A program made the position numbers and the translations under genes. Positions 16,268 to 25,373 of a DNA stretch of 64,000 nt are shown here, piece after piece. A model generated the notes under the pieces. It had not been told where the DNA came from. It saw only the letters and a list, made by a program, of their open reading frames with translations, and ran no database searches. The DNA is taken from contig RAZH01000008.1 of the NCBI GenBank assembly GCA_003612585.1, positions 62,001 through 126,000 on the forward strand, given 5' to 3'. Source of the stretch: a bacterium 1XD42-54 (GTDB taxonomy: Bacteria > Bacillota > Clostridia > Lachnospirales > Lachnospiraceae). Each line of letters opens with the position of its first letter. Positions within the stretch are counted from its first letter, which is position 1.

Positions 16268-17793
16268 CAAATACAAAGAAAAAGCGGAATACCATCCGCG
16301 AAGAGCTTCACGGCTATCTGCATCAGATTTTTTTCATTGTCATATTTATGATTGTTTTTACGGTTTGTTTTTTTGTGCTTTCTATGTTCCATATGCAGCA
16401 AGAGACGGACCGTATTTATTTGGTAAACGATTTTTATACAGAGCTTCAGGCGGAACAGGAGCTTTTGTATCAGTATACGCTGAAACAGGATGTACTGATG
16501 GAGGAGCGGTTAGATGATGGTATGGAGAAACTGCAGGAAGCGCTTAAGGGGTTGCTGGTTCTTGAGGTAAGCACGACATTTCGCCGGGATGTACTGGATT
16601 TGATCGGTGTGCAGGAAAATTATTGCGGCAAAGTAGAGGAGATTCGCGGACTCATTGCGTCGGGCAGTAAAATACAACAGATCAATGAGGCGTATTACAC
16701 TGCGAGAAATATGCATGATATCATGTATGATACTTTCCAAAATCTGTATCAACAGGTATTGGAAAAAAGCAGGGAAACGGCAAAGCGCTCCTGGATGTAT
16801 TTTTTCTGTTTTGTGGGAATGCTGGTGCTCACACTGTTTCTCTTGATTCGTTATCTGCTTTTTCAGATACAGAATACGGAAGAAAAAATTGCGAGCCCGA
16901 TTCAGCATCTGGCAAAGGACGTACAGAAGATTGATCTTCTGCATCTGGATGCTGGGGATGATCTGGCGGAGCTTTCTGATGTGGGAGCAAACGAGGAAGT
17001 CACGCTTCTGATTGAAAAATATAATGCAATGCTTGATAAAATCAAGCGGCAGCTGGAGGAGCGGGAGGAATATCACCGCACGGAGCTTAAGCTGAGGGAA
17101 CAGGAAGTATTGCAGCTTCAGACAAGCAATGAGCTGAAAAAAAGTCAGCTGATGAATCTGCAGATGCAGATCAATCCTCATTTTCTGTTTAATACCCTGA
17201 CCATGATTTCCCATACGGCTTATCTTGCCAAGGACCGGGAGACGGTGGAGCTGCTTGACATTACTTCAGAACTGCTGAGATATGTGCTGGATTATTCCGA
17301 CAAGGCGGTTACGCTCGGCAAAGAAATGGAAGAGCTGGGAAACTATATTTATCTGCTGGAAAAAAGGTTTGGCAGGCGGATCAGCTTTCTGTTTGATCTA
17401 GATGAGTCATTTCATGATGTCCTGATCCCGAATATGATCCTGCAGCCGCTTCTGGAAAATGCGATTGTTCACGGTGTGGGGATGTATACAGAAGGAGGAC
17501 GTATCCTGATCCGGACGTTTTATGATGAAGAACAGGGGATCGGGAATATCTGCATTGTGGATAACGGTGAGGGTGTTTCCAAACAAGAGGCAAAGCGTAT
17601 TGAGCAGGAGATGAAGTCAAATCAGATCGCAACAGGTAAAATAGGGCTGTGCAATGTTGCGTTCCGGCTAAATATTTTTTTCCAGGGCAACGCACGGATG
17701 TATTTTAGGAGCATGCCAGGTGAAGAGACAGAAGTACGGATTGAGATTCCATGCGAGAGGAGGACAGAGCGTGTATCGGATTGTGATTGCTGA
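16252..17793 (+). CDS. YesM-type sensor histidine kinase
   Basis: This membrane kinase passes the sugar signal to the AraC-type regulator. Helices at about 25-46 and 181-203 flank an extracellular helical domain of about 130 residues. After a coiled coil (about 255-300) comes the His_kinase box with His310 in QINPHFLFNTLTMISH, then the ATP-binding part with ILQPLLENAIVHG (Asn403) and IVDNGEG. Length is 513. The start is the ATG at 16252, with GGAGG 6 bases before it, inside the end of the binding-protein gene. A frame extending to 16192 is an overlap artefact. The gene also overlaps the regulator by 23 bases, so all three proteins are translationally coupled. Confidence 0.9.
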   Translation: MAHVLTNTKKKRNTIREELHGYLHQIFFIVIFMIVFTVCFFVLSMFHMQQETDRIYLVNDFYTELQAEQELLYQYTLKQDVLMEERLDDGMEKLQEALKGLLVLEVSTTFRRDVLDLIGVQENYCGKVEEIRGLIASGSKIQQINEAYYTARNMHDIMYDTFQNLYQQVLEKSRETAKRSWMYFFCFVGMLVLTLFLLIRYLLFQIQNTEEKIASPIQHLAKDVQKIDLLHLDAGDDLAELSDVGANEEVTLLIEKYNAMLDKIKRQLEEREEYHRTELKLREQEVLQLQTSNELKKSQLMNLQMQINPHFLFNTLTMISHTAYLAKDRETVELLDITSELLRYVLDYSDKAVTLGKEMEELGNYIYLLEKRFGRRISFLFDLDESFHDVLIPNMILQPLLENAIVHGVGMYTEGGRILIRTFYDEEQGIGNICIVDNGEGVSKQEAKRIEQEMKSNQIATGKIGLCNVAFRLNIFFQGNARMYFRSMPGEETEVRIEIPCERRTERVSDCDC

Positions 17794-19324
17794 TGATGAA
17801 GCGATGGAACGGAAGGTTCTAGAAAAGATGATTCGCGAAAGCTGTCCCGAGGCGGAGCTTTTGCCGAGTGTGTCTAACGGGATTGAGCTGGTGAACAGCA
17901 TTGAGACGTATGCACCGGATATAGCAGTGATTGACATCAATATGCCTGGCTTTAATGGACTGGATGCCATGGAAATTGTGCGGCTGAAAAATTTGCAGAC
18001 ACATTTTATTGTAGTGTCAGCGTATGGAAAATTTGAATATGCCCAAAAGGCGATTCACCTTGGCGCATGTGACTATCTTCTGAAACCGGTATCTGAAGCA
18101 AAACTGGCACAAAGTATTCAAAAAGTGGCCGGGCAGCTTCAGGAGGAACAGAGGCAGCAGGCCGATAAAAACGGTATAGCGAACATGGTTCAGACGTATC
18201 AGACAACGAGAGAGAATGAACTGATGTCCGCGTTGCTGCTCGGTGAGCTGTCAGGAGAACAGACGGAATCCTATTTGTCTGAGCGGAACCGGAAATTTTA
18301 TGCAGGCTGTATTTTGTGTGTCCGTTCTCTGGAGGAATGCGGAAATACAGATACAGAAAGGGATATTTTTCTACATTTCCTGGAACAGATGAAAAGAATC
18401 AGCAGCTGTATGGGAAAGGTCTACAGACACGACCTGATTGTGTGTCTGTTTTTGGGAACGGAAATTTTAGACCACGAATGGAGAATCGGCGTGGAAGATA
18501 CGCTGACATGCGTGCTTTCTGCACTGGGTGAAAAGAAACTGAAAATCGGAGTCAGCGGGTACAAATATGTACCGGAAGAGCTGTATGACGGGATTCGGGA
18601 AAGCCAGGCCGCTCTTATGGGCGGTTCTTCGGAGAGCGGGCAGTTTTTTTCAGAGGAGATTGTATTTTACTCTGCTTTGGCAGGCAGGGGCAGGAAAAAC
18701 AGCATACCGTCGATGCTTGACCAGTGCATGGAGTTTCTCCGCCAGAAGAACCAGGCCGGATTTTCAGATGCGTTGAAACAGATTGAGGAACATGCCGGGG
18801 GCTCGAAGGCCCCAGGAAACATACTCAGTCTTTATATGGCAGTGTTCTTATACCGGGCAGTGCAGCAGATTGCCCCTCACAGGCGCATGGAGCTGTTTTG
18901 CAGCAAAGCATACAGCTCAATATTTGAACAGACCGATACAACCGCTTTGCTGACAGATGTATATGAGCTGGCAGCCCGCCTGATTTTTGGAGGAGAAGAG
19001 CCTGCGTATCACCGCTATGTCCAGAAAAGCCTGGCGTATATTGAGCAGCATTATATGGAAAATCTGACTCTGGACCAGGCGGCAGGGGAAATCGGAATCA
19101 GCAGTTTCTATCTGAGCCGCCTTTTTAAGCAGTGCCTGGACAACACATTTTTGAATATTCTGACGAATCTACGTCTGACAAAAGCTTTGGAGCTGCTTGC
19201 ATCGGAAAAATACACAGTTCAGGAAATCAGTGAGATGGCGGGATATCTGAATGTGTCCTATTTTTACAAGCTGATTAAAAAGCAGACGGGACTGACGGTC
19301 AGTGAGATAAAACGATTGCTGTGA
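17771..19324 (+). CDS. YesN-type response regulator with AraC DNA-binding domain
   Basis: This is the output of the three-component sensor. The receiver starts VYRIVIADDEAMERKVLEK and has Asp55 in VIDINMPGFNG and Lys105 in DYLLKPVSEA. Residues about 130-410 form a long linker of the YesN type. The C-terminal 100 residues hold two helix-turn-helix motifs (LTLDQAAGEIGISSFYLSR and VQEISEMAGYLNVSYFYKL). The GTG at 17771 is preceded by AGGAGG with 7 bases spacing and lies inside the kinase gene. Length is 517. No sugar transport or hydrolase genes are adjacent, so the targets are elsewhere or unknown. Confidence 0.9.
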   Translation: MYRIVIADDEAMERKVLEKMIRESCPEAELLPSVSNGIELVNSIETYAPDIAVIDINMPGFNGLDAMEIVRLKNLQTHFIVVSAYGKFEYAQKAIHLGACDYLLKPVSEAKLAQSIQKVAGQLQEEQRQQADKNGIANMVQTYQTTRENELMSALLLGELSGEQTESYLSERNRKFYAGCILCVRSLEECGNTDTERDIFLHFLEQMKRISSCMGKVYRHDLIVCLFLGTEILDHEWRIGVEDTLTCVLSALGEKKLKIGVSGYKYVPEELYDGIRESQAALMGGSSESGQFFSEEIVFYSALAGRGRKNSIPSMLDQCMEFLRQKNQAGFSDALKQIEEHAGGSKAPGNILSLYMAVFLYRAVQQIAPHRRMELFCSKAYSSIFEQTDTTALLTDVYELAARLIFGGEEPAYHRYVQKSLAYIEQHYMENLTLDQAAGEIGISSFYLSRLFKQCLDNTFLNILTNLRLTKALELLASEKYTVQEISEMAGYLNVSYFYKLIKKQTGLTVSEIKRLL

Positions 19325-19339
19325 GTCGGGGATTTTATC

Positions 19340-19368
19340 TTTACGTAATTTTAAGCACGTGATAGAAT
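19340..19368 (+). promoter_or_regulatory. Promoter of the Big_2 exoprotein
   Basis: TTTACG (19340-19345), a 17-base spacer and TAGAAT (19363-19368). The leader would be about 65 bases and ends in AAGGGGG before the TTG start. Confidence 0.5.
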
Positions 19369-19440
19369 TAATCAATAAAGCGTAAAAATAGTGATTACTT
19401 GTAGTGATAACATGTTTGTTGTGAGAAAGGGGGATATGTT

Positions 19441-21288
19441 TTGCAGTGCCCAAATATAGCAAATTATTTAAAACAAATTATACAGTGTGAATTTTTCAGA
19501 TACAGAAACAGACGGTTGCTATATGTTTTTCTTTTTGTATATGCAAATATTATGGCATGTTGTATAAAAGTAAATGCGTCCAATTATGATTCGACATATC
19601 CAGAAGTAGGGAAAGCGAGAATTATTGAGTCGTCTGTTTATGTACCAGGTACAGTTAATGTAGAATTGTCAGATATAGTAGAGGATGAATCTGGAATAGG
19701 TTATGTTTCTGTCGTAATAGCAATGTATGATCCGATAACGGGCCGTTGTATTGGTTCAGGTACGCAATTCGGCAGGCTTAATAAATTACTTTTTACAGGA
19801 GATAGTTATAGAGTTTCAATACCACTGAGCTCAGACCTCCAATCAGGCATTTATCATATTTCTTCAATCGAGGTTGGTGATAGCAGAGGAAATAATACAT
19901 ATTATTGTAGCGATTCTAGAACTCAAATAAATTCTTCAGAGTATATATTAAAACAATGCGGTGCTGTGATTGGAAATCCAAATCAAAGTTGTAAAGCAAC
20001 GGGCTTGTTAAAAGTTTATGGAGATGATGCAGATATTGATTTAGCTTCATCAAATCCTTATATTGCAAGTAAGATACAGTCGATGCAGGATGGTAAAATT
20101 GCCCGTATCTTTGTTGATTCAACAGGAAAAACAGTTATTGAAAAAAGCGTATTTGATGCGATTAAAGGAACAAATAAAAAAATAAATGTTAATGTAAGTG
20201 ATGGGATAAAGTGGTTTTTTGATGGAAAAAATATTGTAAATGAAACAAAGAATATTAACTGTATGGTGAATTTATCTGTGGTTGATGGAACTGAGTATGG
20301 AAGCGACTCAAAATTATTAAGGGTTAATTTTGCTTCTAATGGGGTCTTACCGGGGAAAGCGAGCATTCGGATAAAATCGGATTATATTCATAAAATGTAT
20401 GGATTATCAGGAAAAATGTATCTTTACTTTGTAAATTCATCTGGATTAAAGCTTGAGGATAATCCTCATTATATTTTGGATGGAACAGATCATTGGTGCG
20501 AGTTCGATGTTACTCATAACTCTACGTTTGTTGTTAGCGGAAAACCACTGTCAGGAAAAGTTCAACCAATTAAATTAAACCAAAAGTCTCTGTTGCTTAA
20601 AGAAAAACAGAATTTTACGTTAAAAATTGTTAAAAAGGATCAGAATGACAGAGTTCGATCATTTAAAAGCTCAAATGAAAAAATAGCTACCGTTAATAGC
20701 TCAGGGAAAGTTACTGCGAAGAAAACAGGATCTTGTACTGTCACGGTATTGATGAAGAGTGGACAGAAAGCAGAGTGTAAAATAAAGGTACAGAAAGGCG
20801 TCGTTAAAACTACTAAAATCACTGGATTAGAGAATAAAATTACTCTAAAAAAAGGGAAAAAAACAACACTTAAACCAGTACTTAATCCGATTACAGCTGA
20901 ACAGAAAATTATATATTCTAGTTCCAATAAAAAGGTAGCTACGGTCAGCAGCAAAGGAGTCATCCAAGCGAAGGCTTCAGGAACAGCGAAAATCACGGTG
21001 AAATCCGGCAGCAAAAAAGTTACAATAAAAGTGACCGTGCCCAAGACGACGACTAAAAAGATTACTAATATAAAATCAGAAATAACTATTAAGAAAGGAA
21101 AGAGTTACACATTAAAGCCCAAACTTTCACCGAAAAACAGTGAGGAAAAGATTACATATGTTTCATCTGATAAAAAAGTAGTAACTGTAAATAGTAAAGG
21201 AAAGATTACAGCGAAGCAAAAAGGAACAGCTATGGTTACTGTAAAATCTGGAAAAGTTAAGGTGATATGTGAAGTAATAGTAAAATAA
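19441..21288 (+). CDS. Secreted protein with three C-terminal Big_2 (Ig-like) repeats
   Basis: This is an exported surface protein. A long basic N-terminus precedes a hydrophobic segment (about 25-43, LLYVFLFVYANIMACC) and a cleavage-like VNAS. Residues 50-370 are not recognised; they contain short beta-rich blocks and few cysteines. Three bacterial Ig-like group 2 repeats of about 80 residues follow (375-453, 454-535, 536-615), each with the pattern SSNKKVATVSSKGVIQAK and TAKITVKSG. There is no LPxTG or other wall anchor. The TTG start at 19441 has AAGGGGG 7 bases upstream; an ATG at 19436 is out of frame and closes at once. The gene is clearly richer in A and T, with different codon use, than the genes on its left. 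It may bind the polysaccharide made next door, which is only a guess. Confidence 0.8.
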   Translation: MQCPNIANYLKQIIQCEFFRYRNRRLLYVFLFVYANIMACCIKVNASNYDSTYPEVGKARIIESSVYVPGTVNVELSDIVEDESGIGYVSVVIAMYDPITGRCIGSGTQFGRLNKLLFTGDSYRVSIPLSSDLQSGIYHISSIEVGDSRGNNTYYCSDSRTQINSSEYILKQCGAVIGNPNQSCKATGLLKVYGDDADIDLASSNPYIASKIQSMQDGKIARIFVDSTGKTVIEKSVFDAIKGTNKKINVNVSDGIKWFFDGKNIVNETKNINCMVNLSVVDGTEYGSDSKLLRVNFASNGVLPGKASIRIKSDYIHKMYGLSGKMYLYFVNSSGLKLEDNPHYILDGTDHWCEFDVTHNSTFVVSGKPLSGKVQPIKLNQKSLLLKEKQNFTLKIVKKDQNDRVRSFKSSNEKIATVNSSGKVTAKKTGSCTVTVLMKSGQKAECKIKVQKGVVKTTKITGLENKITLKKGKKTTLKPVLNPITAEQKIIYSSSNKKVATVSSKGVIQAKASGTAKITVKSGSKKVTIKVTVPKTTTKKITNIKSEITIKKGKSYTLKPKLSPKNSEEKITYVSSDKKVVTVNSKGKITAKQKGTAMVTVKSGKVKVICEVIVK

Positions 21289-21299
21289 ATTGTATTCAA

Positions 21300-21345
21300 C
21301 TCCCATTAATCTGGTAATGTATAAACTTGATTAATGGGGGTTTTT
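21300..21345 (+). terminator. Terminator of the Big_2 gene
   Basis: CCCATTAATC (21302-21311) and GATTAATGGG (21329-21338) form a perfect 10-base stem, followed by GGTTTTTG and a second T run. Confidence 0.85.
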
Positions 21346-21387
21346 GTTTTTATTTGCCCAAATAGTTTGTATTTTAAATATCTTAAG

Positions 21388-21413
21388 AGGGGAACGTGGC
21401 CCCTGTCTTTTTT
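21388..21413 (+). terminator. Second terminator-like hairpin before the polysaccharide operon
   Basis: AGGGG (21388-21392) pairs with CCCCT (21400-21404) over a 7-base loop and is followed by GTCTTTTTTTC. It lies 45 bases after the first terminator and upstream of the operon promoter, so it insulates the operon from read-through. Confidence 0.6.
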
Positions 21414-21497
21414 TCTATTTTTGATTCAAATTTGCCCGCTGTATTGTATGTAATTAACGAATTTTATGTGTTTTCGTCCCGGAAACAAGCAAAAACG

Positions 21498-21525
21498 TTG
21501 AAAATTTTCGTTATTATGTTATACT
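21498..21525 (+). promoter_or_regulatory. Promoter of the polysaccharide operon
   Basis: TTGAAA (21498-21503), a 16-base spacer and TATACT (21520-21525). No other good promoter is seen in the following 12 kb, so the operon probably depends on it. Confidence 0.65.
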
Positions 21526-21531
21526 CTAAAA

Positions 21532-21660
21532 GATGTCTGTATTTGTAGGAAAATATCGATATCGAGAATCGTATGAAACTTGATTACAGGGCTGATTGGC
21601 TAAGCTGCTACCATAAGATTTACGCTTCAGGTAAATGATAAAAACGAATGGAGGAGTGGC
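21532..21660 (+). promoter_or_regulatory. Long leader of the polysaccharide operon
   Basis: About 130 bases lie between the predicted transcript start and the first ATG. They contain ATTTAC/GTAAAT as a hairpin with a 7-base loop near the 3' end and an ATATCGATAT palindrome near the 5' end. I recognise no riboswitch consensus and no open frame. GGAGG stands 7 bases before the ATG. Confidence 0.4.
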
Positions 21661-23031
21661 ATGAAAGTTAGTTCAGAGCAAAAGAGAGAAGCTATCGTGT
21701 TTCTTTGTTATTTGCTGCTTATCGGAATTGATACGGTGTTTTTTGGTATACTGTGGAATTATTATTATAATGCCCGATTGTTTTCGGTCAACAGTGCAAT
21801 TATTACTGGTTTGTTTCTGATCATATATACAAGTTTTGCCAAGTTGTACAGTGGTTTTGATATTAAAATGCAACGTATTCAGGAGCTTGTTTATTCCCAT
21901 ATCATTACATCATTTATGACAGGTGTGCTCATTTATTTAGTGACCTGGATTATAAAAAAGGAAATGCCCAATATGCTGCCAATATTCGGCTGCATTTGTT
22001 TTTGGTCGGTTGTTTCAGTATTATGGGCATATTGGACAGTCCGTTTGATGAAATCGATTATTATTCCGGGAAGGGCACTTGCTGTTTATGATAATCTGAT
22101 TGCGTATAAAAACGGCATAAAAATGTCATCGAAACTTAACTGGAGGTTTTCTCTGGAAAAGGAGATCAGTATAGGTGAAGGGCTTGATAGGATTTTTGAT
22201 GAGCTTGCATCTGGATTGTACAATTTTGTTCTTTTGCTTGGTGTGGCTTCCAGCGAAAGAAATGATATTATCAAATACTGTATATCAAATGATATTGAGA
22301 TATGTGTCCGGCCGAATATAGGTGACTTTCTGATACAGAGCGGTCATATGGCGCAAATTGATCACCTGCCGGTGATGTTCCTTGGCAGAGGAAAGTCAGG
22401 TGTATTTTATTTGGGGGTTAAACGGTTTTTGGATGTATTTTTTTCATTTCTGGCACTGCTTGTTTTAAGCCCGGTTCTGTTGCTTACTGCTCTGGCTATA
22501 AAACTGGAAGACGGCGGTTTGGTTTTTTACAAGCAGGACCGCTATACAATTAACGGTAAAGTGTTTTCTATTTATAAATTCAGAAGCATGAAAGAGAACG
22601 CTGACAATGGTGGCACAGAAGGGATTATCACAGTGCAGAATGATATCAGAATCACAAGAGTAGGCAAAGTAATCCGCAGGTGCCGGATTGATGAATTGCC
22701 TCAGCTTTTGAATATCCTGAAAGGCGATATGTCAATCGTTGGGCCGCGTCCAGAAAGGATTGAGGCGGCTGACATTTACCAGAAAGAAATCCCGGAGTTT
22801 AAACTACGGCTGCAGGTAAAGGCAGGATTGACAGGTTATGCGCAGGTTTACGGGAAAGCAAACAGTGCTCCGTATGATAAATTGCAAATGGACTTATACT
22901 ATATTGGGCAGCAGAGTATTGTGACTGATATGAAGATTGTTCTTGCAACAATAAAAATTATTTTTATGCCCGAGAGTACAGAGGGTTTTTCAACCGGGAT
23001 TGAGAAAGAAACAAAAGGAGACAGGAAATAA
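21661..23031 (+). CDS. Undecaprenyl-phosphate sugar phosphotransferase (priming enzyme)
   Basis: This membrane enzyme starts repeat-unit assembly by moving a sugar-1-phosphate from a nucleotide sugar to undecaprenyl phosphate. Four or five N-terminal helices (residues 12-125) and a cytosolic middle domain precede a further helix (about 255-280, KRFLDVFFSFLALLVLSP) and the catalytic Bac_transf domain with YKFRSMKENA, RRCRIDELPQLLNILKGDMS and IVGPRPERI. The C-terminus KAGLTGYAQVYGK is typical. Length of 456 is normal for WbaP/EpsE-like proteins. It is the first gene of the operon. Which sugar it uses cannot be read from the sequence. Confidence 0.9.
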   Translation: MKVSSEQKREAIVFLCYLLLIGIDTVFFGILWNYYYNARLFSVNSAIITGLFLIIYTSFAKLYSGFDIKMQRIQELVYSHIITSFMTGVLIYLVTWIIKKEMPNMLPIFGCICFWSVVSVLWAYWTVRLMKSIIIPGRALAVYDNLIAYKNGIKMSSKLNWRFSLEKEISIGEGLDRIFDELASGLYNFVLLLGVASSERNDIIKYCISNDIEICVRPNIGDFLIQSGHMAQIDHLPVMFLGRGKSGVFYLGVKRFLDVFFSFLALLVLSPVLLLTALAIKLEDGGLVFYKQDRYTINGKVFSIYKFRSMKENADNGGTEGIITVQNDIRITRVGKVIRRCRIDELPQLLNILKGDMSIVGPRPERIEAADIYQKEIPEFKLRLQVKAGLTGYAQVYGKANSAPYDKLQMDLYYIGQQSIVTDMKIVLATIKIIFMPESTEGFSTGIEKETKGDRK

Positions 23032-23043
23032 AGGAAGGGGCGT

Positions 23044-24303
23044 ATGAGGATGACGGAGGCATATGAGAAAGGAATGACAATATGGCTGATACAGCAGCAC
23101 AGTATGCCGCCTGAACTGGGACATTATAACCGGCAGAATAATTTCGGAAAATATCTGAAGCGGGACGGATACAGGCCGATTGCATTTGCAGGAAGCAAGC
23201 TCCACAATTCTGATGTCCAGATGATTACGGATGGAAGCAAATATAGGATGTATACGAAGTCTGATTGTCCATTTTGCTTTATCAGAACCTGTGATTACGG
23301 GGAGAGCAAAAAAAAGCGGATTATAGCGGATTTTCAATTTCATTGGCGTTTATATAGAATCAGAAAAAAATTTCCGAAACCGGATCTTGTGCTTGGTTCC
23401 TCCTCTTATATGCTGTCCGCCTGCCTAGCAATTATATTTGCCAGAAAATTTAAGTGCAGGAGTATTGTTGAAGTCAGGGATTTATGGCCACAGGCAATTG
23501 TTGATTATCTTGGATTTTCGCCGAAAAATCCAATTATCAAGATATTATATCAGGTTGAAAAGTGGATGTATACAAACGCAGATGAGCTTGTATTTACGAT
23601 GGAGGGAGCGAAGGACTATATCATAGAACATGGGCTTGACAAAGCACATGGGGGAACGGTTGATCTGAAAAAAGCGCATCATATTAATAATGGAGTGGAT
23701 TTGGAGAAGTTTATCGAAGCGAGAGATCAGAATCACTTTTATGATGAGGATTTGGCTGATCCGGACAAGCTGTGTATTGTTTATACTGGCTCAGTGAGAA
23801 AAGTTAATCGTTTGGAGTATATGTTGGACATTGCGAAGTATTTTGCGGGGACGAACGTATATTTTCTGATCTGGGGACAGGGGAATGAGAGAGAGAGGCT
23901 TGAGAAAAAAGCAAGAGAAGAAGGGATTGTAAATATCAAATTTAAAGGACATGCGGAAAAAAATAAAATTCCTTCGATTCTTTCGCAGGCTGATTTTTTA
24001 TTTCTTCATTTTGAGTACAAGCCGCTGGTAAAATACGGTTATAGCCCGAATAAGCTTTTCGATTATTTCGCTGCACAGAAGCCGATTATCTCTGATGTGG
24101 ACTGCAAATATGAACTGGTCAGAAGCAATCAGGTAGGTATTGTTGTTCCAAATGATGATGCAGAGATGGCGAGCCGTTTAATCAAGAAAATGATTGAAAA
24201 TGAGGAAAATCTGGAACTATACAAACAAAATGTTGCAGAAGTTGCAAAACAGTACGATTTTGCGAATTTAACGAAAAAATTAGAGAGTCTGATAGGAAGA
24301 TAA
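23044..24303 (+). CDS. Family 4 glycosyltransferase (WbuB-like)
   Basis: This cytoplasmic GT-B enzyme adds a sugar to the lipid-linked repeat unit. It opens with MTIWLIQQHSMPPELGHYNR, the pattern of WbuB-type transferases, and has a GT4 C-terminal domain with IVYTGSVRKVNRLEYMLD, GHAEKNKIPSILSQADF and YGYSPNKLFDYFAAQKP, where the family's glutamate of EX7E is replaced by a related arrangement. Length is 419. The ATG has AAGGGG 4 bases upstream, 12 bases after the previous stop. The donor sugar is unknown. Confidence 0.85.
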   Translation: MRMTEAYEKGMTIWLIQQHSMPPELGHYNRQNNFGKYLKRDGYRPIAFAGSKLHNSDVQMITDGSKYRMYTKSDCPFCFIRTCDYGESKKKRIIADFQFHWRLYRIRKKFPKPDLVLGSSSYMLSACLAIIFARKFKCRSIVEVRDLWPQAIVDYLGFSPKNPIIKILYQVEKWMYTNADELVFTMEGAKDYIIEHGLDKAHGGTVDLKKAHHINNGVDLEKFIEARDQNHFYDEDLADPDKLCIVYTGSVRKVNRLEYMLDIAKYFAGTNVYFLIWGQGNERERLEKKAREEGIVNIKFKGHAEKNKIPSILSQADFLFLHFEYKPLVKYGYSPNKLFDYFAAQKPIISDVDCKYELVRSNQVGIVVPNDDAEMASRLIKKMIENEENLELYKQNVAEVAKQYDFANLTKKLESLIGR

Positions 24304-24305
24304 GC

Positions 24306-25373
24306 ATGAGATATGCATTGATTGGCTGCGGAAGAATTTCTCTGAATCATATTGCAGCAGCAAAAAATAACCTTCTGGAAATTGTCGCTATATGTGATAT
24401 GGTACCTGAACGTATGAACGGGAAGTTTGGGCTTCCTGACAGTGTGAAAAAGTATACGGATTACAGGGAGCTTCTTGAAAAGGAAAAACCTGAGTTGGTG
24501 GCAATCGCAACAGAGAGTGGAAAACACGCTGCTGTTGCGATTGATTGTATTCATGCGGGCTGTCATGTGATTATCGAAAAGCCTATTGCTCTGTCCATGG
24601 AGGATGCTGACCGCGTGATTACATTGGCAAAGAAAAAAGGGGTGCTGGTTTGCGCGAATCATCAGAACCGTTTTAATAAATCAGTTCAATACATCCGAAC
24701 AGCAATGGAGACAGGGCGGTTTGGCAGGCTTCTCCATGGAACAGCACATATCCGCTGGAACAGAGGAAAAGATTATTACATGCAGGCTCCGTGGCGAGGT
24801 ACGTGGGAGCAGGATGGCGGTGCATTGATGAATCAGTGTATCCACAATATTGATTTGCTTCGATGGATGATGGGCGATGAGATCGACGAGGTGTTTGCCT
24901 ACACGGACAATTTGAAGCATCCGTTTATGGAAGCGGAGGATTTTGGAGCAGCGCTGGTAAAATTCAGGAACGGTGCGTATGGAGTGATAGAAGGAACCAC
25001 GAATATCTATCCGAAAAATCTGGAAGAAACTCTTTATATATTCGGAGAATATGGGACAGTCAAAGCTGGAGGAAAATCTGTTAACAGGATTGAAGAGTGG
25101 AACTTTGCAGATGCGCTTGATGATCCGGCTTACGTGAAACATGCATACTGTGAAAATCCGCCGGATGTGTATGGGTATGGGCATACTCCTTTGTATGCAG
25201 ATATGATAGAAGCAATACAGACAGGCAGAGAGCCGTACGTAACCGGAGAGGATGGAAAAAAAGCTCTGGAGCTTGTTCTTGCCATTTATAAATCAGCTTA
25301 TGAGGGACGGCCGGTCAAACTGCCGCTTCAAAGCTGTGCTACTCTTGATTTTAAGGGGCGATTTGAGCCATGA
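24306..25373 (+). CDS. UDP-N-acetylglucosaminuronate 3-dehydrogenase, WlbA/WbpB-like
   Basis: This Gfo/Idh/MocA oxidoreductase is predicted to oxidise the 3-hydroxyl of UDP-GlcNAc-uronate, giving the 3-keto sugar. The Rossmann start is MRYALIGCGRISLNHIAAA, and the catalytic region has VIIEKPIALSMEDAD (EKP) and a conserved NQCIHNIDLLRWMMGD histidine block. Length of 355 is usual for WlbA/WbpB. The gene directly precedes a hexapeptide acetyltransferase, an aminotransferase and a nucleotide sugar 6-dehydrogenase, the exact set needed for a 2,3-diacetamido-2,3-dideoxyuronate, which is the main reason for the specific call. The stop overlaps the next start (ATGA). Confidence 0.82.
   Translation: MRYALIGCGRISLNHIAAAKNNLLEIVAICDMVPERMNGKFGLPDSVKKYTDYRELLEKEKPELVAIATESGKHAAVAIDCIHAGCHVIIEKPIALSMEDADRVITLAKKKGVLVCANHQNRFNKSVQYIRTAMETGRFGRLLHGTAHIRWNRGKDYYMQAPWRGTWEQDGGALMNQCIHNIDLLRWMMGDEIDEVFAYTDNLKHPFMEAEDFGAALVKFRNGAYGVIEGTTNIYPKNLEETLYIFGEYGTVKAGGKSVNRIEEWNFADALDDPAYVKHAYCENPPDVYGYGHTPLYADMIEAIQTGREPYVTGEDGKKALELVLAIYKSAYEGRPVKLPLQSCATLDFKGRFEP

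Noticed and set aside
21532-21660. Cyclic di-GMP riboswitch before the polysaccharide operon
   Set aside because: Neither class I nor class II conserved cores are present in the leader.
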